A stretch of 9,418 nt of DNA from Patescibacteria group bacterium (lineage in GTDB: Bacteria; Patescibacteriota; Microgenomatia; Levybacterales; UBA12049): positions 1-9,418 of the forward strand of contig JAHIGH010000251.1 of the NCBI GenBank assembly GCA_018900295.1, in the 5' to 3' direction. The position numbers and the translations under genes were made by a program. Below, in pieces: positions 1-6,421 of this stretch. The notes under the pieces are model-generated. The model made no database searches and was not told where the DNA came from. It saw only the letters and a list, made by a program, of their open reading frames with translations. Within the stretch, counting starts at the first letter, position 1. The number at the start of each line of letters is the position of its first letter.

Positions 1-71
1 GGGCAGGCAAAATTTTTTTCAGTTCTCGCAAAATTACCTCATTGCTCTTGTTCGGATTTCTTATTACTCAT
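1..71 (-). other. Possible start of a downstream gene, frame unclear
   Basis: An ATG at 71-69 overlaps the rhuM stop, but its frame gives only ten residues (MSNKKSEQEQ) before TGA at 41-39. A second frame stays open from 67 to the window edge and reads SNEVILRELKKILPA from base 46, which looks protein-like (amphipathic helix). It has no ATG; the first TTG is at 31-29. The two frames together could be one gene start broken by a frameshift, or the open frame could be chance over so few codons. No function can be proposed. Confidence 0.2.
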
Positions 72-1071
72 TGTTTTTGTTTTTTAAAGATTTTATATCC
101 GCTTCCAGTTCTTTTATGCTTTCTTCCCATTCTAGTCTTACATGGTTCTCTTTAAATTCCTCATATTCTTTTTCTGATTTTACCACGGCAATTTCATGGA
201 AAATTCTCCCGGAATGAGTCAAAATTTCCTTCCCGCTCATCTGTAAAATAATATCAAGTCGCTGTATCCAATCGGTCATTTTCATTGGGGTTCGCGCTTC
301 TGCCATGGTTTCTGCGAATGCTAAATATTGTTCAACTAACAAGCTAAGTGTTTTTATCTCCTTTTCATTGAGATAATTTTTGGCAATACTCACATCTTTT
401 TTTGTGATAGCTTTTTCGTCTTTTTTATCAAAAGACTGCATGCTCAAATAAGGGAGCGTATGATCTGATCTTCTGTGCACTAATTCTGCAGCCGTTTTTT
501 TACTTATTGCCCAAAGAAGTTTATTTTGCACCACCTTAAAAAATTCAATTGTTTTGTCATCTTTCGGATTATAATCAATACTCGTGGTGTAAATATCTTT
601 TATTTTTTGATAAAAAATCCGTTCAGAAAGCCGAATTTCTCGAAGTTTAGCCTGGAGTTTGTCAAAATATTCTGTGGGTTTTCCTGATTTTAGTTTTTCT
701 TCATTAAGCGAAAACCCTTGAGTTAAATATTCTTTTAGTCGCTCTGTTGCCCATTGTCGAAATTTCGTTCCTTGCGGTGACTTTACGCGATATCCCACAG
801 TAAGAATAAGGTCAAGGTTGTAATAATTCGTTGAATAGTCTTTTCCATCACTGGCAGTTGTTCGGAAATTCCGAACAACTGCATTTTGATTTAATTCCCC
901 TTCATCAAAGATATTTTTAATATGTTCGCTAATCGTCCCTTTTGCTTTTCCAAAAAGTTCACAAATTTGAGATTGCGAAAGCCAAACGGTTTTCTCTTTT
1001 AACAAAACATCAACAGCAATTTTTCCGTTTTGGGAAGTGTAGATGAGGATGTTGTTTTTGGAATTGGTCAT
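64..1071 (-). CDS. rhuM: RhuM-family protein (virulence RhuM / DinD-like)
   Basis: This 335-residue soluble protein matches the RhuM family, named after a gene of Salmonella pathogenicity island 3 and scattered on genomic islands and plasmids; its biochemical role is not established. Residues about 28-52 (VWLSQSQICELFGKAKGTIS and on) look like a DNA-binding helix-turn-helix. The family signature NAVVRNFRTTASDGK follows at 63-77, then YYNLDLILTVGYRVKSPQGT at 83-102 and FRQWATERLKEYL at 104-116, which resembles Bro-N/DinD-type phage proteins. The C-terminal half is charged and helical, and its end (about 300-335) is rich in Glu and Lys, probably a coiled coil. Length is normal for the family, so the gene looks intact. 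The ATG at 1071 lies 58 bases after the predicted start of transcription; an AAGGA about 16 bases upstream is too distant to be a good ribosome site. It stands apart from the murC/murB run and is probably an accessory gene. A perfect palindrome lies inside it (854-882). Confidence 0.9.
   Translation of the reverse strand: MTNSKNNILIYTSQNGKIAVDVLLKEKTVWLSQSQICELFGKAKGTISEHIKNIFDEGELNQNAVVRNFRTTASDGKDYSTNYYNLDLILTVGYRVKSPQGTKFRQWATERLKEYLTQGFSLNEEKLKSGKPTEYFDKLQAKLREIRLSERIFYQKIKDIYTTSIDYNPKDDKTIEFFKVVQNKLLWAISKKTAAELVHRRSDHTLPYLSMQSFDKKDEKAITKKDVSIAKNYLNEKEIKTLSLLVEQYLAFAETMAEARTPMKMTDWIQRLDIILQMSGKEILTHSGRIFHEIAVVKSEKEYEEFKENHVRLEWEESIKELEADIKSLKNKNNE
854..882. repeat. Perfect 29-base palindrome inside rhuM
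   Basis: Arms 854-867 (GCAGTTGTTCGGAA) and 869-882 (TTCCGAACAACTGC) are exact reverse complements around one central base, A868. On the rhuM mRNA this can fold as a 12-bp stem with an AAUUU loop. It begins exactly at the codon for Ala64 and covers the conserved AVVRNFRTTA stretch. It is too perfect to be expected by chance in a window of this size. It could be a binding site for RhuM or another regulator, a recombination site, or an mRNA hairpin; the sequence does not say which. Confidence 0.85.
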
Positions 1072-1135
1072 ATTTAAATTATTAAATCCTTGTTTTTAAA
1101 AGCCTGTTCAAACATAAAATTTCGAATTGACCATT

Positions 1136-1141
1136 ATTATA
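1136..1141 (-). promoter_or_regulatory. Likely -10 box of the rhuM promoter
   Basis: The minus strand reads TATAAT here, a perfect sigma-70 type -10 hexamer, with transcription expected to start near 1129 and a leader of about 58 bases before the rhuM ATG at 1071. The position 17 bases further upstream (CGCAAA) is a poor -35 match, so the promoter may be weak or need an activator. It lies in the only sizeable gap before rhuM, which fits rhuM having its own transcript. Confidence 0.5.
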
Positions 1142-1144
1142 GCT

Positions 1145-1179
1145 CGATTCTATACATTTTGCGAGCGTTTTTAGAATCG
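1145..1179. repeat. 8-bp inverted repeat upstream of the rhuM -10 box (possible operator)
   Basis: CGATTCTA at 1145-1152 and TAGAATCG at 1172-1179 are exact reverse complements separated by 19 bases. A third half-site, GATTC at 1181-1185, makes a tight GAATC-GT-GATTC palindrome with the second arm. The repeats cover the -35 region and sit just upstream of TATAAT, where a repressor or activator dimer would bind. The loop is long and no T-run follows, so this is not a convincing terminator for murB. The rest of 1072-1203 shows no gene. Confidence 0.4.
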
Positions 1180-1203
1180 TGATTCCTGCTTTAATTAGTG
1201 AAT

Positions 1204-1869
1204 TTAAGTTGCGGACGTAAAATTGAGATTTTTTCTGTATACGGCTGCTTCGTTGCCTTTTTCCCAAAGGATTTTTTTGTCTTCGGGATGCATGCTGAAA
1301 ACCGCGGAGAGTATGATTGCATCGGACTGCGAGAATTCATTATTGTCGCGGGAAGCGAAGTAATCTCCTGAAACTTCCAGAATATCTCCTTCCTTATTTA
1401 TTATTTTAATTTTTTCGACCGCATCACAAATATAAATTTTTTTTGGTGTATATCTAGAGTTAGTATAAATTGCTCCGCCGATAGTTCCGGGCATTCCCAG
1501 ATGATATTCCAGTCCGCTCAATCCTTTTTCGATGGTAAAGCGCACCAGTTGATTTATATTTGTCCCTGATTCCGCGTAGACTGAAGCCTTCTCTACTCCA
1601 AGATTCCTTTCTTTTATTTTGCCTTTAATACCGAATACATCGAACCTATGGCAATTATTTTTTATCATGAGTCCGTTTATTTGTGATCGCGGTATAGACG
1701 CGCGTGAACCTGTGCCGATTATAAAGGCCGGAACTCTATGAATTCGTGCTTCCTTAACAATTTTTATCAGATCGTCGATTCTTTCAACTTCTATATATAG
1801 CTTAGCTAAGTTATTTTCTTTCAGCCTGCTTTTTCCGATTATTTCTATGAATTCCTGCCAATTGTCCAT
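1204..1869 (-). CDS. murB: C-terminally truncated UDP-N-acetylmuramate dehydrogenase homologue (MurB), probably inactive
   Basis: MurB reduces UDP-GlcNAc-enolpyruvate to UDP-MurNAc with NADPH and FAD. This product has 221 residues, against about 300 for typical MurB. Visible parts: a start like CPR MurB (MDNWQEFIEIIGKSRLKE), an altered nucleotide-binding loop IGTGSRASIPRSQINGLMI (51-69, normally GGGSN...), GLSGLEYHLGMPGTIGGA (116-133), the best match, and FASRDNNEF (171-179), corresponding to the YRDSxF motif with the catalytic Arg (Arg159 in E. coli). The TTFRIGG motif expected before LYIEV (about residue 24) is absent. The protein ends NLNFTSAT, exactly where PSAGSxFKNP should run on, so the catalytic Ser (Ser229) and the C-terminal Glu (Glu325) are missing. 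The other two frames of 1203-1082 do not encode the lost part, so this is loss, not a simple frameshift. There is no Shine-Dalgarno, and a heptad repeat forms the leader. It follows murC by 84 bases. It is probably a decaying gene, or a repurposed FAD-domain protein. Confidence 0.75.
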   Translation of the reverse strand: MDNWQEFIEIIGKSRLKENNLAKLYIEVERIDDLIKIVKEARIHRVPAFIIGTGSRASIPRSQINGLMIKNNCHRFDVFGIKGKIKERNLGVEKASVYAESGTNINQLVRFTIEKGLSGLEYHLGMPGTIGGAIYTNSRYTPKKIYICDAVEKIKIINKEGDILEVSGDYFASRDNNEFSQSDAIILSAVFSMHPEDKKILWEKGNEAAVYRKNLNFTSAT

Positions 1870-1872
1870 AAA

Positions 1873-1927
1873 TTAAAAGTTAAAAGTTAAAATTCAAAAG
1901 TCAAAAACACAAGTCAAAAGTAAAAAG
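1873..1927. repeat. Degenerate heptanucleotide tandem repeat (TYAAAAG), about eight units
   Basis: The plus strand reads as seven-base units: TTAAAAG, TTAAAAG, TTAAAAT, TCAAAAG, TCAAAAA, CACAAG (one base short), TCAAAAG, TAAAAAG. They fill most of the 84-base gap between the murC stop and the murB ATG, starting three bases before that ATG, so they form the leader of murB. The array is a short tandem repeat of unknown role. It is far too short and simple to be CRISPR, and it contains no ribosome-binding site. Confidence 0.75.
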
Positions 1928-1953
1928 TTTTATCAATATTGTTATAAAGTGAT

Positions 1954-3372
1954 TCAAATAAATCTAAGACTTTCATTAACTTTATAAATGTCGCCGGCGC
2001 CCATGGTAATGAGTATTGTATCCGAATGGAATTTTTTTTCAAGAATATAATTTGTTGCATCGCCCAATTTCGGTAAATAAACAACGTCCTTGTGATATTT
2101 TTCCATAGCTTCTGACAATATTTTCGAAGAAACCGTAGTATCGAAAGGTTCACGAAGCGAGGGGTAAATATCGATTAATACTACCGTATTAACACTTTCA
2201 AATGCTCTTGTGAAATCATCAAATAATTTTTTGGTTCTTGAAAAAGTGTGAGGCTGGAAAAACACTACTATTTTTTTCTTGGGATATTGTTGACGCAGAG
2301 CCAGAAGGGTTTTTTTGATCTCAGTCGGATGGTGCGCGTAATCATCATATATCTTCGCACCCGATAGCAACTGCCCGATAAACTCCAATCGTCTTTTTGA
2401 ACCGGTAAATTTGAGAAGGGCGGGTTTAATTTTTTCGATAGTCAGGCCAGCTTCAATACCGGCAATTATGGCTGCAAGGGCGTTAAGGGCGTTATGTTCT
2501 CCGACAACTTTCAACATAAATTCACCTAAATTACTGCCATAGGCGCTGATCCAGAAAAACATATGCTCACCGGATATCGCGGCTTTGGTAATAACATAAT
2601 TATTATCAGGAGAAAATCCATATGTAATAACGCGTTTTTTGCATTTTTTAATTAATTTTTGAATTTCCCGATCGTCACCGCAGGTAATCAGTACCCCTTT
2701 GTCAGGAAGCTGATTCGCGAATTTCAGAAATTCCAAACTTATATCATCCAGACTCGCGTATACATCCGGATGATCAAATTCTATGTTGGTGAAAATAGCA
2801 ATTTGAGGGTGCTGCCAAAGAAATTTTGGGGTTTTGTCATACTTTGGTTCAGTCGCGTATTCATCCGCTTCGGCGATGAAATATTTGCCTTTGCCAAAAT
2901 GGCCGGGGGCGCCAAGAGAACCGACGCAACCGGTACCGATAACAAATGAAGGATCCATGCGATTTTCATGTAGTATTACTGTCAACATTCCGGATGTCGT
3001 TGTTTTGCCGTGAGTACCGGCGACTGAAATTCCCCTGAAAGATTTATTAAATATTTTCCCTTCCATGAAGACACCCACCGCTTGTCCGTGTGTCAATACT
3101 TCAATTCCCAGTTCTTTTGCTTTCTTCACCTCAACATTATCAAATCCTCCATGTGCACCTGTTGTGATAACTAAATCGGGCTTGGTGATATGAATAGGAT
3201 CAAATCCTATAAACGGAATAATTCCTGCCTTTTTCAAGGCTTCGTCTGTGATAAATTCTTCATCAATATCTGATCCAGTCACAGTGAATCCTGCTTCTTT
3301 GGCAATAATGGCAAGCGGAGTCATGCCGACGCCCTTGATGCCAACGAAATGAATGTGTTTTTTCTTCTTCAT
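1954..3372 (-). CDS. murC: UDP-N-acetylmuramate--L-alanine ligase (MurC)
   Basis: This cytoplasmic Mur ligase adds L-alanine to UDP-MurNAc with ATP, the first amino acid of the peptidoglycan stem. It has 472 residues, the usual length, with all three Mur domains. The N-terminal UDP-binding domain shows GIKGVGM (11-17). The central ATPase domain shows the P-loop GTHGKTTT (119-126), AEADEY (167-172) and NIEFDHPDVY (196-205). The C-terminal domain follows GEHNALNALAA (291-301), with the MurC-type DDYAHHPTEI (343-352) and FQPHTFSRTK (372-381). The Ala-adding enzyme is preferred over MurD/E/F because of the AHHPTEI and HTFSRT motifs. It looks complete and active. The ATG at 3372 lies six bases after the res stop, with only AAAGAA as a weak ribosome site. 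No good promoter is visible in the gap, so murC is probably transcribed with the RM genes or from inside res. murB follows after 84 bases. Confidence 0.95.
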   Translation of the reverse strand: MKKKKHIHFVGIKGVGMTPLAIIAKEAGFTVTGSDIDEEFITDEALKKAGIIPFIGFDPIHITKPDLVITTGAHGGFDNVEVKKAKELGIEVLTHGQAVGVFMEGKIFNKSFRGISVAGTHGKTTTSGMLTVILHENRMDPSFVIGTGCVGSLGAPGHFGKGKYFIAEADEYATEPKYDKTPKFLWQHPQIAIFTNIEFDHPDVYASLDDISLEFLKFANQLPDKGVLITCGDDREIQKLIKKCKKRVITYGFSPDNNYVITKAAISGEHMFFWISAYGSNLGEFMLKVVGEHNALNALAAIIAGIEAGLTIEKIKPALLKFTGSKRRLEFIGQLLSGAKIYDDYAHHPTEIKKTLLALRQQYPKKKIVVFFQPHTFSRTKKLFDDFTRAFESVNTVVLIDIYPSLREPFDTTVSSKILSEAMEKYHKDVVYLPKLGDATNYILEKKFHSDTILITMGAGDIYKVNESLRFI

Positions 3373-3378
3373 AATTCT

Positions 3379-6054
3379 TTATAGGGAAAACAGTTTTATT
3401 ACATCCTGAAATGTTTTTGGTTGATACTTCTCGTATTCCTCCTGTTTTATATACACAGCCGTATACTTAACTTTATTTTGAGTAGCATTTACATCCTTGC
3501 ACCAAACTTTAAGTCGTTCAATTTTCAGAGGGTCGTCTAAATCCTCGCGGCCTTTTGTCTCCACAATATGCATCTCTTTTTCAGAAACCTTGACAATGAA
3601 ATCCGGGTAAAAATCCGAAATGGCGCCATCGGCATTTTTATAATCAATCCGGAAATGTACCGCAAAGTAGTTTTTGACGTATGACACGATATCCTCACAG
3701 CCTTCAAGAAAGTTTGCAAATTCCAGCTCAAAATGACTATCGCCAATGATTTTATTAAACGGACTTTTTTTAGGGATAATATAGCCTTGGTCTTTTGCCA
3801 CAAACGGCCGGCACTGACTTATTTTGATGTAATCTCGGATTTCTGCCTCACCTTTATCAAGTACAGTTAGATCGTTAATCTGCTTCTTAAATGACTCAAT
3901 GATGGTTTTATTTACTTCAAGTTCTGACAAATTGCGTAATATATTCATATCCTCAAGTTCAATAGGGTGGTCAAATAGGTATTGCCGGACAAACTCTTTC
4001 ACCTTGCCGTATAAAACGTCGTAACCGCTCACTAACCTCAAGTCTTTCATAATTACTTGCGTAAAGTACCCAATGACACTTTGATAGTTCGCCACCAAAT
4101 CGCTGTCCATTTGGGTAATATGATTTACTTCACCACTACTTATATCCTTAAAAAGGATTTCCCGTTTTTCTTCGTCTGTATACTTTTTTACCGTAAACTT
4201 TTGATTGCTAAAACCGGCAACATTCAACTCTGATAAATTTTTATACTCACGATAAATACGGGGCGAAAGCAGCGGTATTTGGATATCTAATTTCCCAATA
4301 TCTTTATGGATATTTTCTTTATCAACCTCAATAACAATAGGCGCCGTAGGCCTTGTCCCCTCTCCCATTTTTCGTGTTTCCAAATCTACGCCCTCGCTTC
4401 GTATAGAGTCAACAAAATCCATAAAGGCGTCTGTGCCAACAACACTTAAGTACTCCGATAAATCCTGCTCCCGATACATACGCCTAAGTCCCCTACCCAA
4501 CGTCTGCTCAGGTAAAATATTACTCTTGGCTGAATATGGCCGCAACCCAACAATAGTAGTGACGTTTTTAACGTCCCAGCCCTCTTTCAACATTAAGACC
4601 GATACAATTGCTTTATGAGGACTCTTAAACGAATCTATGCTATTTGCTTCCTTGCGTAGCTTTTCTAATTCATCTTTGTTCTTTCCGGTAGCGCTCTCCG
4701 AAATTTCGCCGTTATCTTTCGTGTGAATAGTCAGCACCGCGTCTTTAAACTCCGGATACGTTGCCTCAAGATATGCGGCCACGTCATCACAGTTTTTTGT
4801 ATCGTCGGTCATTACAAATAACACCGGCTTCTTACCAACCTTTACGTGCTCCTCATATACTTTTTGCCATTCCAAATAGCCTAAATGAATATAATCAGCG
4901 TACCGCTCGGTATAACGCACGCTTTTACGCTCGGATAGTTTTGCTCGACTGGCAGAATCCGGAAGTACCGGATGCTTCACTACGTTTTGGTGTATTGCCT
5001 CAACCAATGGATAATCGGAAATGGTTTGTACAAAAATACCGCCGTTGTTATGGCGAGGCGTCGCGGTTGTATCAACTTGTAACGATAACGCACTTCCTTT
5101 TTGTTTGAGCCGGTTATGAATATCCTGTATAGACTTAAACCATGCCAGGCGCGGATCGTGAATGTGGTGGGCTTCGTCATTTAACACCACCAGCTCGTCA
5201 ATGTCCCGAACGATCATGGCTACATCTACTTTAGATTCATTAGTGGCGCCCACAGGCTTTTTGCCAAGAAAATAATCTGTAGTGTCCTCATCAGAAAATG
5301 AGGGTGTTTTTACATCTCCCTCGTACACCCGATGAATGTTGGTTAAAAATATATTGCCGGTTTTTCTTACAACCCCGATCTCATCCTGTATATGCACGGT
5401 CATTTGAAAATCGTCGCGCCAATTATGGCCGTCGTAACCATTGTCCGGCAACACCGGATCCTGGTAAAAAATCTTTAGGCCGTCAAAGTCTGCGCGGATC
5501 CGATCAAGAACAATAATGTTTGGAGTAATGAGTAAAAAATTACGCGCCAGCTTCGACTCCTGCTCATAAAGTTTGTGAAAATAACTCCATGCCAAAACCA
5601 AACTCAAAACTTTCGTCTTACCGGAGCCTGTGGCCATTTTGACAACAAACCTGCGCCAGTCTTCATCAAACATACCGGCTGATATAGAACCACTGCTATC
5701 AAACCGCATGAGATCATATTTGTCTTTTACTTTCACCGTATCATGTAAATACACAATCGTTTCTACTGTTTCCCGCTGGGCAAAATAGTACCGGAACTCA
5801 ACGTCTGCGCTGTTAGCTTGAGGAATAATGTGTTGCGTCTGAAACCACCATATCAATAATGCTTTACTGGTATCGCTTGCTCCTTGATATCCACTATCCC
5901 GCCACGCCTTTACTTTTTTGCGCAGTGTTGCCACCAATGGCGGTAATAATTTATCGTATCCCTGCTCACGCAAGGCTTCATCCGCCGGAAACCACCGGAT
6001 TGCCGGATCAAGTATTTCGTATGGTGATGTTGGAAAATTAGGATGTAATGCCAT
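3379..6054 (-). CDS. res: Type III-like restriction enzyme, Res subunit (DEAD/DEAH helicase plus PD-(D/E)xK nuclease)
   Basis: Res is the ATP-driven translocase and nuclease partner of Mod; together they recognise an unmethylated site and cut nearby DNA. The 891-residue protein carries superfamily 2 helicase motifs in order: Walker A ATGSGKT (about 141-147), DEAH (293-296), TATPRH (330-335), MLKEGWDVKN (488-497) and EQTLGRGLRR (516-525). A nuclease core near the C-terminus reads SDFYPDFIV followed by ETKG (Asp818, Glu832, Lys834), a standard PD...ExK site, so the enzyme looks complete. The N-terminal stretch SPYEILDPAIRWF resembles the restriction subunits NCBI calls the BPTD_3080 family (from memory, unchecked). 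I place the start at the ATG at 6054, one base after the stop of the preceding gene. An in-frame TTG at 6087 would add 11 residues, but AAAGGA at 6075-6070 lies inside that extension and could serve the ATG, though 16 bases away. It is the last RM gene, six bases before murC. Confidence 0.9.
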   Translation of the reverse strand: MALHPNFPTSPYEILDPAIRWFPADEALREQGYDKLLPPLVATLRKKVKAWRDSGYQGASDTSKALLIWWFQTQHIIPQANSADVEFRYYFAQRETVETIVYLHDTVKVKDKYDLMRFDSSGSISAGMFDEDWRRFVVKMATGSGKTKVLSLVLAWSYFHKLYEQESKLARNFLLITPNIIVLDRIRADFDGLKIFYQDPVLPDNGYDGHNWRDDFQMTVHIQDEIGVVRKTGNIFLTNIHRVYEGDVKTPSFSDEDTTDYFLGKKPVGATNESKVDVAMIVRDIDELVVLNDEAHHIHDPRLAWFKSIQDIHNRLKQKGSALSLQVDTTATPRHNNGGIFVQTISDYPLVEAIHQNVVKHPVLPDSASRAKLSERKSVRYTERYADYIHLGYLEWQKVYEEHVKVGKKPVLFVMTDDTKNCDDVAAYLEATYPEFKDAVLTIHTKDNGEISESATGKNKDELEKLRKEANSIDSFKSPHKAIVSVLMLKEGWDVKNVTTIVGLRPYSAKSNILPEQTLGRGLRRMYREQDLSEYLSVVGTDAFMDFVDSIRSEGVDLETRKMGEGTRPTAPIVIEVDKENIHKDIGKLDIQIPLLSPRIYREYKNLSELNVAGFSNQKFTVKKYTDEEKREILFKDISSGEVNHITQMDSDLVANYQSVIGYFTQVIMKDLRLVSGYDVLYGKVKEFVRQYLFDHPIELEDMNILRNLSELEVNKTIIESFKKQINDLTVLDKGEAEIRDYIKISQCRPFVAKDQGYIIPKKSPFNKIIGDSHFELEFANFLEGCEDIVSYVKNYFAVHFRIDYKNADGAISDFYPDFIVKVSEKEMHIVETKGREDLDDPLKIERLKVWCKDVNATQNKVKYTAVYIKQEEYEKYQPKTFQDVIKLFSL

Positions 6055-6055
6055 A

Positions 6056-6421
6056 TTAGGTTGTAATTGTTCCTTTATCCTTTTCAACTGAATAACTTTG
6101 CTCTTCTGCCCCTACAGTATCAGAGTTTCCCTTTAAAGTTTGCTGTGTTTTATTTTCAAATAGACTATGTGTCCTACCGATATTATCCAAGGCATTCTTA
6201 TAATGTTGAATAATTGCATCCACATATTCCCTGTTACGGTAATCAGAAAAAGAGAATATTGCTAATACTAATCCAACTAGAATAACTACTGCTCCTGTCA
6301 CAAGTACAGACTGTGAGTTTTTAGAGTTCACTACAATATATGCTCCTATAAAGAGAACTGTACCCATCAGCAATAAAGATGGAATTTTTGATTGTGCAAA
6401 GGACTTAAAAAATTCTTCCAT
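6056..6421 (-). CDS. Small two-helix membrane protein of unknown function inside the RM operon
   Basis: I do not recognise this 121-residue protein. It has two clear hydrophobic segments, about residues 14-31 (PSLLLMGTVLFIGAYIVV) and 38-58 (SVLVTGAVVILVGLVLAIFSF), joined by a short polar loop (NSKNSQ). A soluble tail of about 60 residues follows, first helical (YRNREYVDAIIQHYKNALDN, 61-80), then polar and probably disordered. The basic residues after helix 2 (YRNR) suggest the tail is cytoplasmic, giving an N-in/C-in hairpin. There is no signal-peptide cleavage site. It overlaps the preceding gene by 17 bases and the res ATG follows one base after its stop, so it is firmly in the operon. Its region is more AT-rich than res. 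A membrane protein between mod and res is unusual. By analogy with other defence loci it could be a membrane effector, but nothing in the sequence proves this, and I cannot place it in the SLATT or similar two-helix families. Confidence 0.8.
   Translation of the reverse strand: MEEFFKSFAQSKIPSLLLMGTVLFIGAYIVVNSKNSQSVLVTGAVVILVGLVLAIFSFSDYRNREYVDAIIQHYKNALDNIGRTHSLFENKTQQTLKGNSDTVGAEEQSYSVEKDKGTITT

Noticed and set aside
25..1165. CTCGCAAAAT at 25-34 and its reverse complement at 1156-1165 flank rhuM, like terminal inverted repeats of a mobile unit
   Set aside because: Ten bases matching somewhere within about 1.1 kb is expected by chance at near even odds, the match does not extend, and no transposase or target duplication is visible.
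1158..1172. Mirror repeat AAAACGC-T-CGCAAAA (minus strand) in the gap before rhuM
   Set aside because: Mirror symmetry does not form a hairpin or a dimer site, and the A-rich ends make it easy to get by chance.
1142..1203. Rho-independent terminator after murB
   Set aside because: The only inverted repeat has a 19-base loop and no following T-run on the minus strand.
1082..1267. 61-residue minus-strand open frame across the murB end and the gap
   Set aside because: It overlaps murB in another frame, is low-complexity and basic, and does not encode the missing MurB part or any recognisable protein.
1873..1927. CRISPR-like array
   Set aside because: Units are seven bases, contiguous without spacers, and there are no cas genes.
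2659..2949. Plus-strand open frames opposite murC, and similar ones opposite res and mod
   Set aside because: They lie opposite strongly supported genes, have no recognisable domains, and look like antisense shadows of coding sequence.
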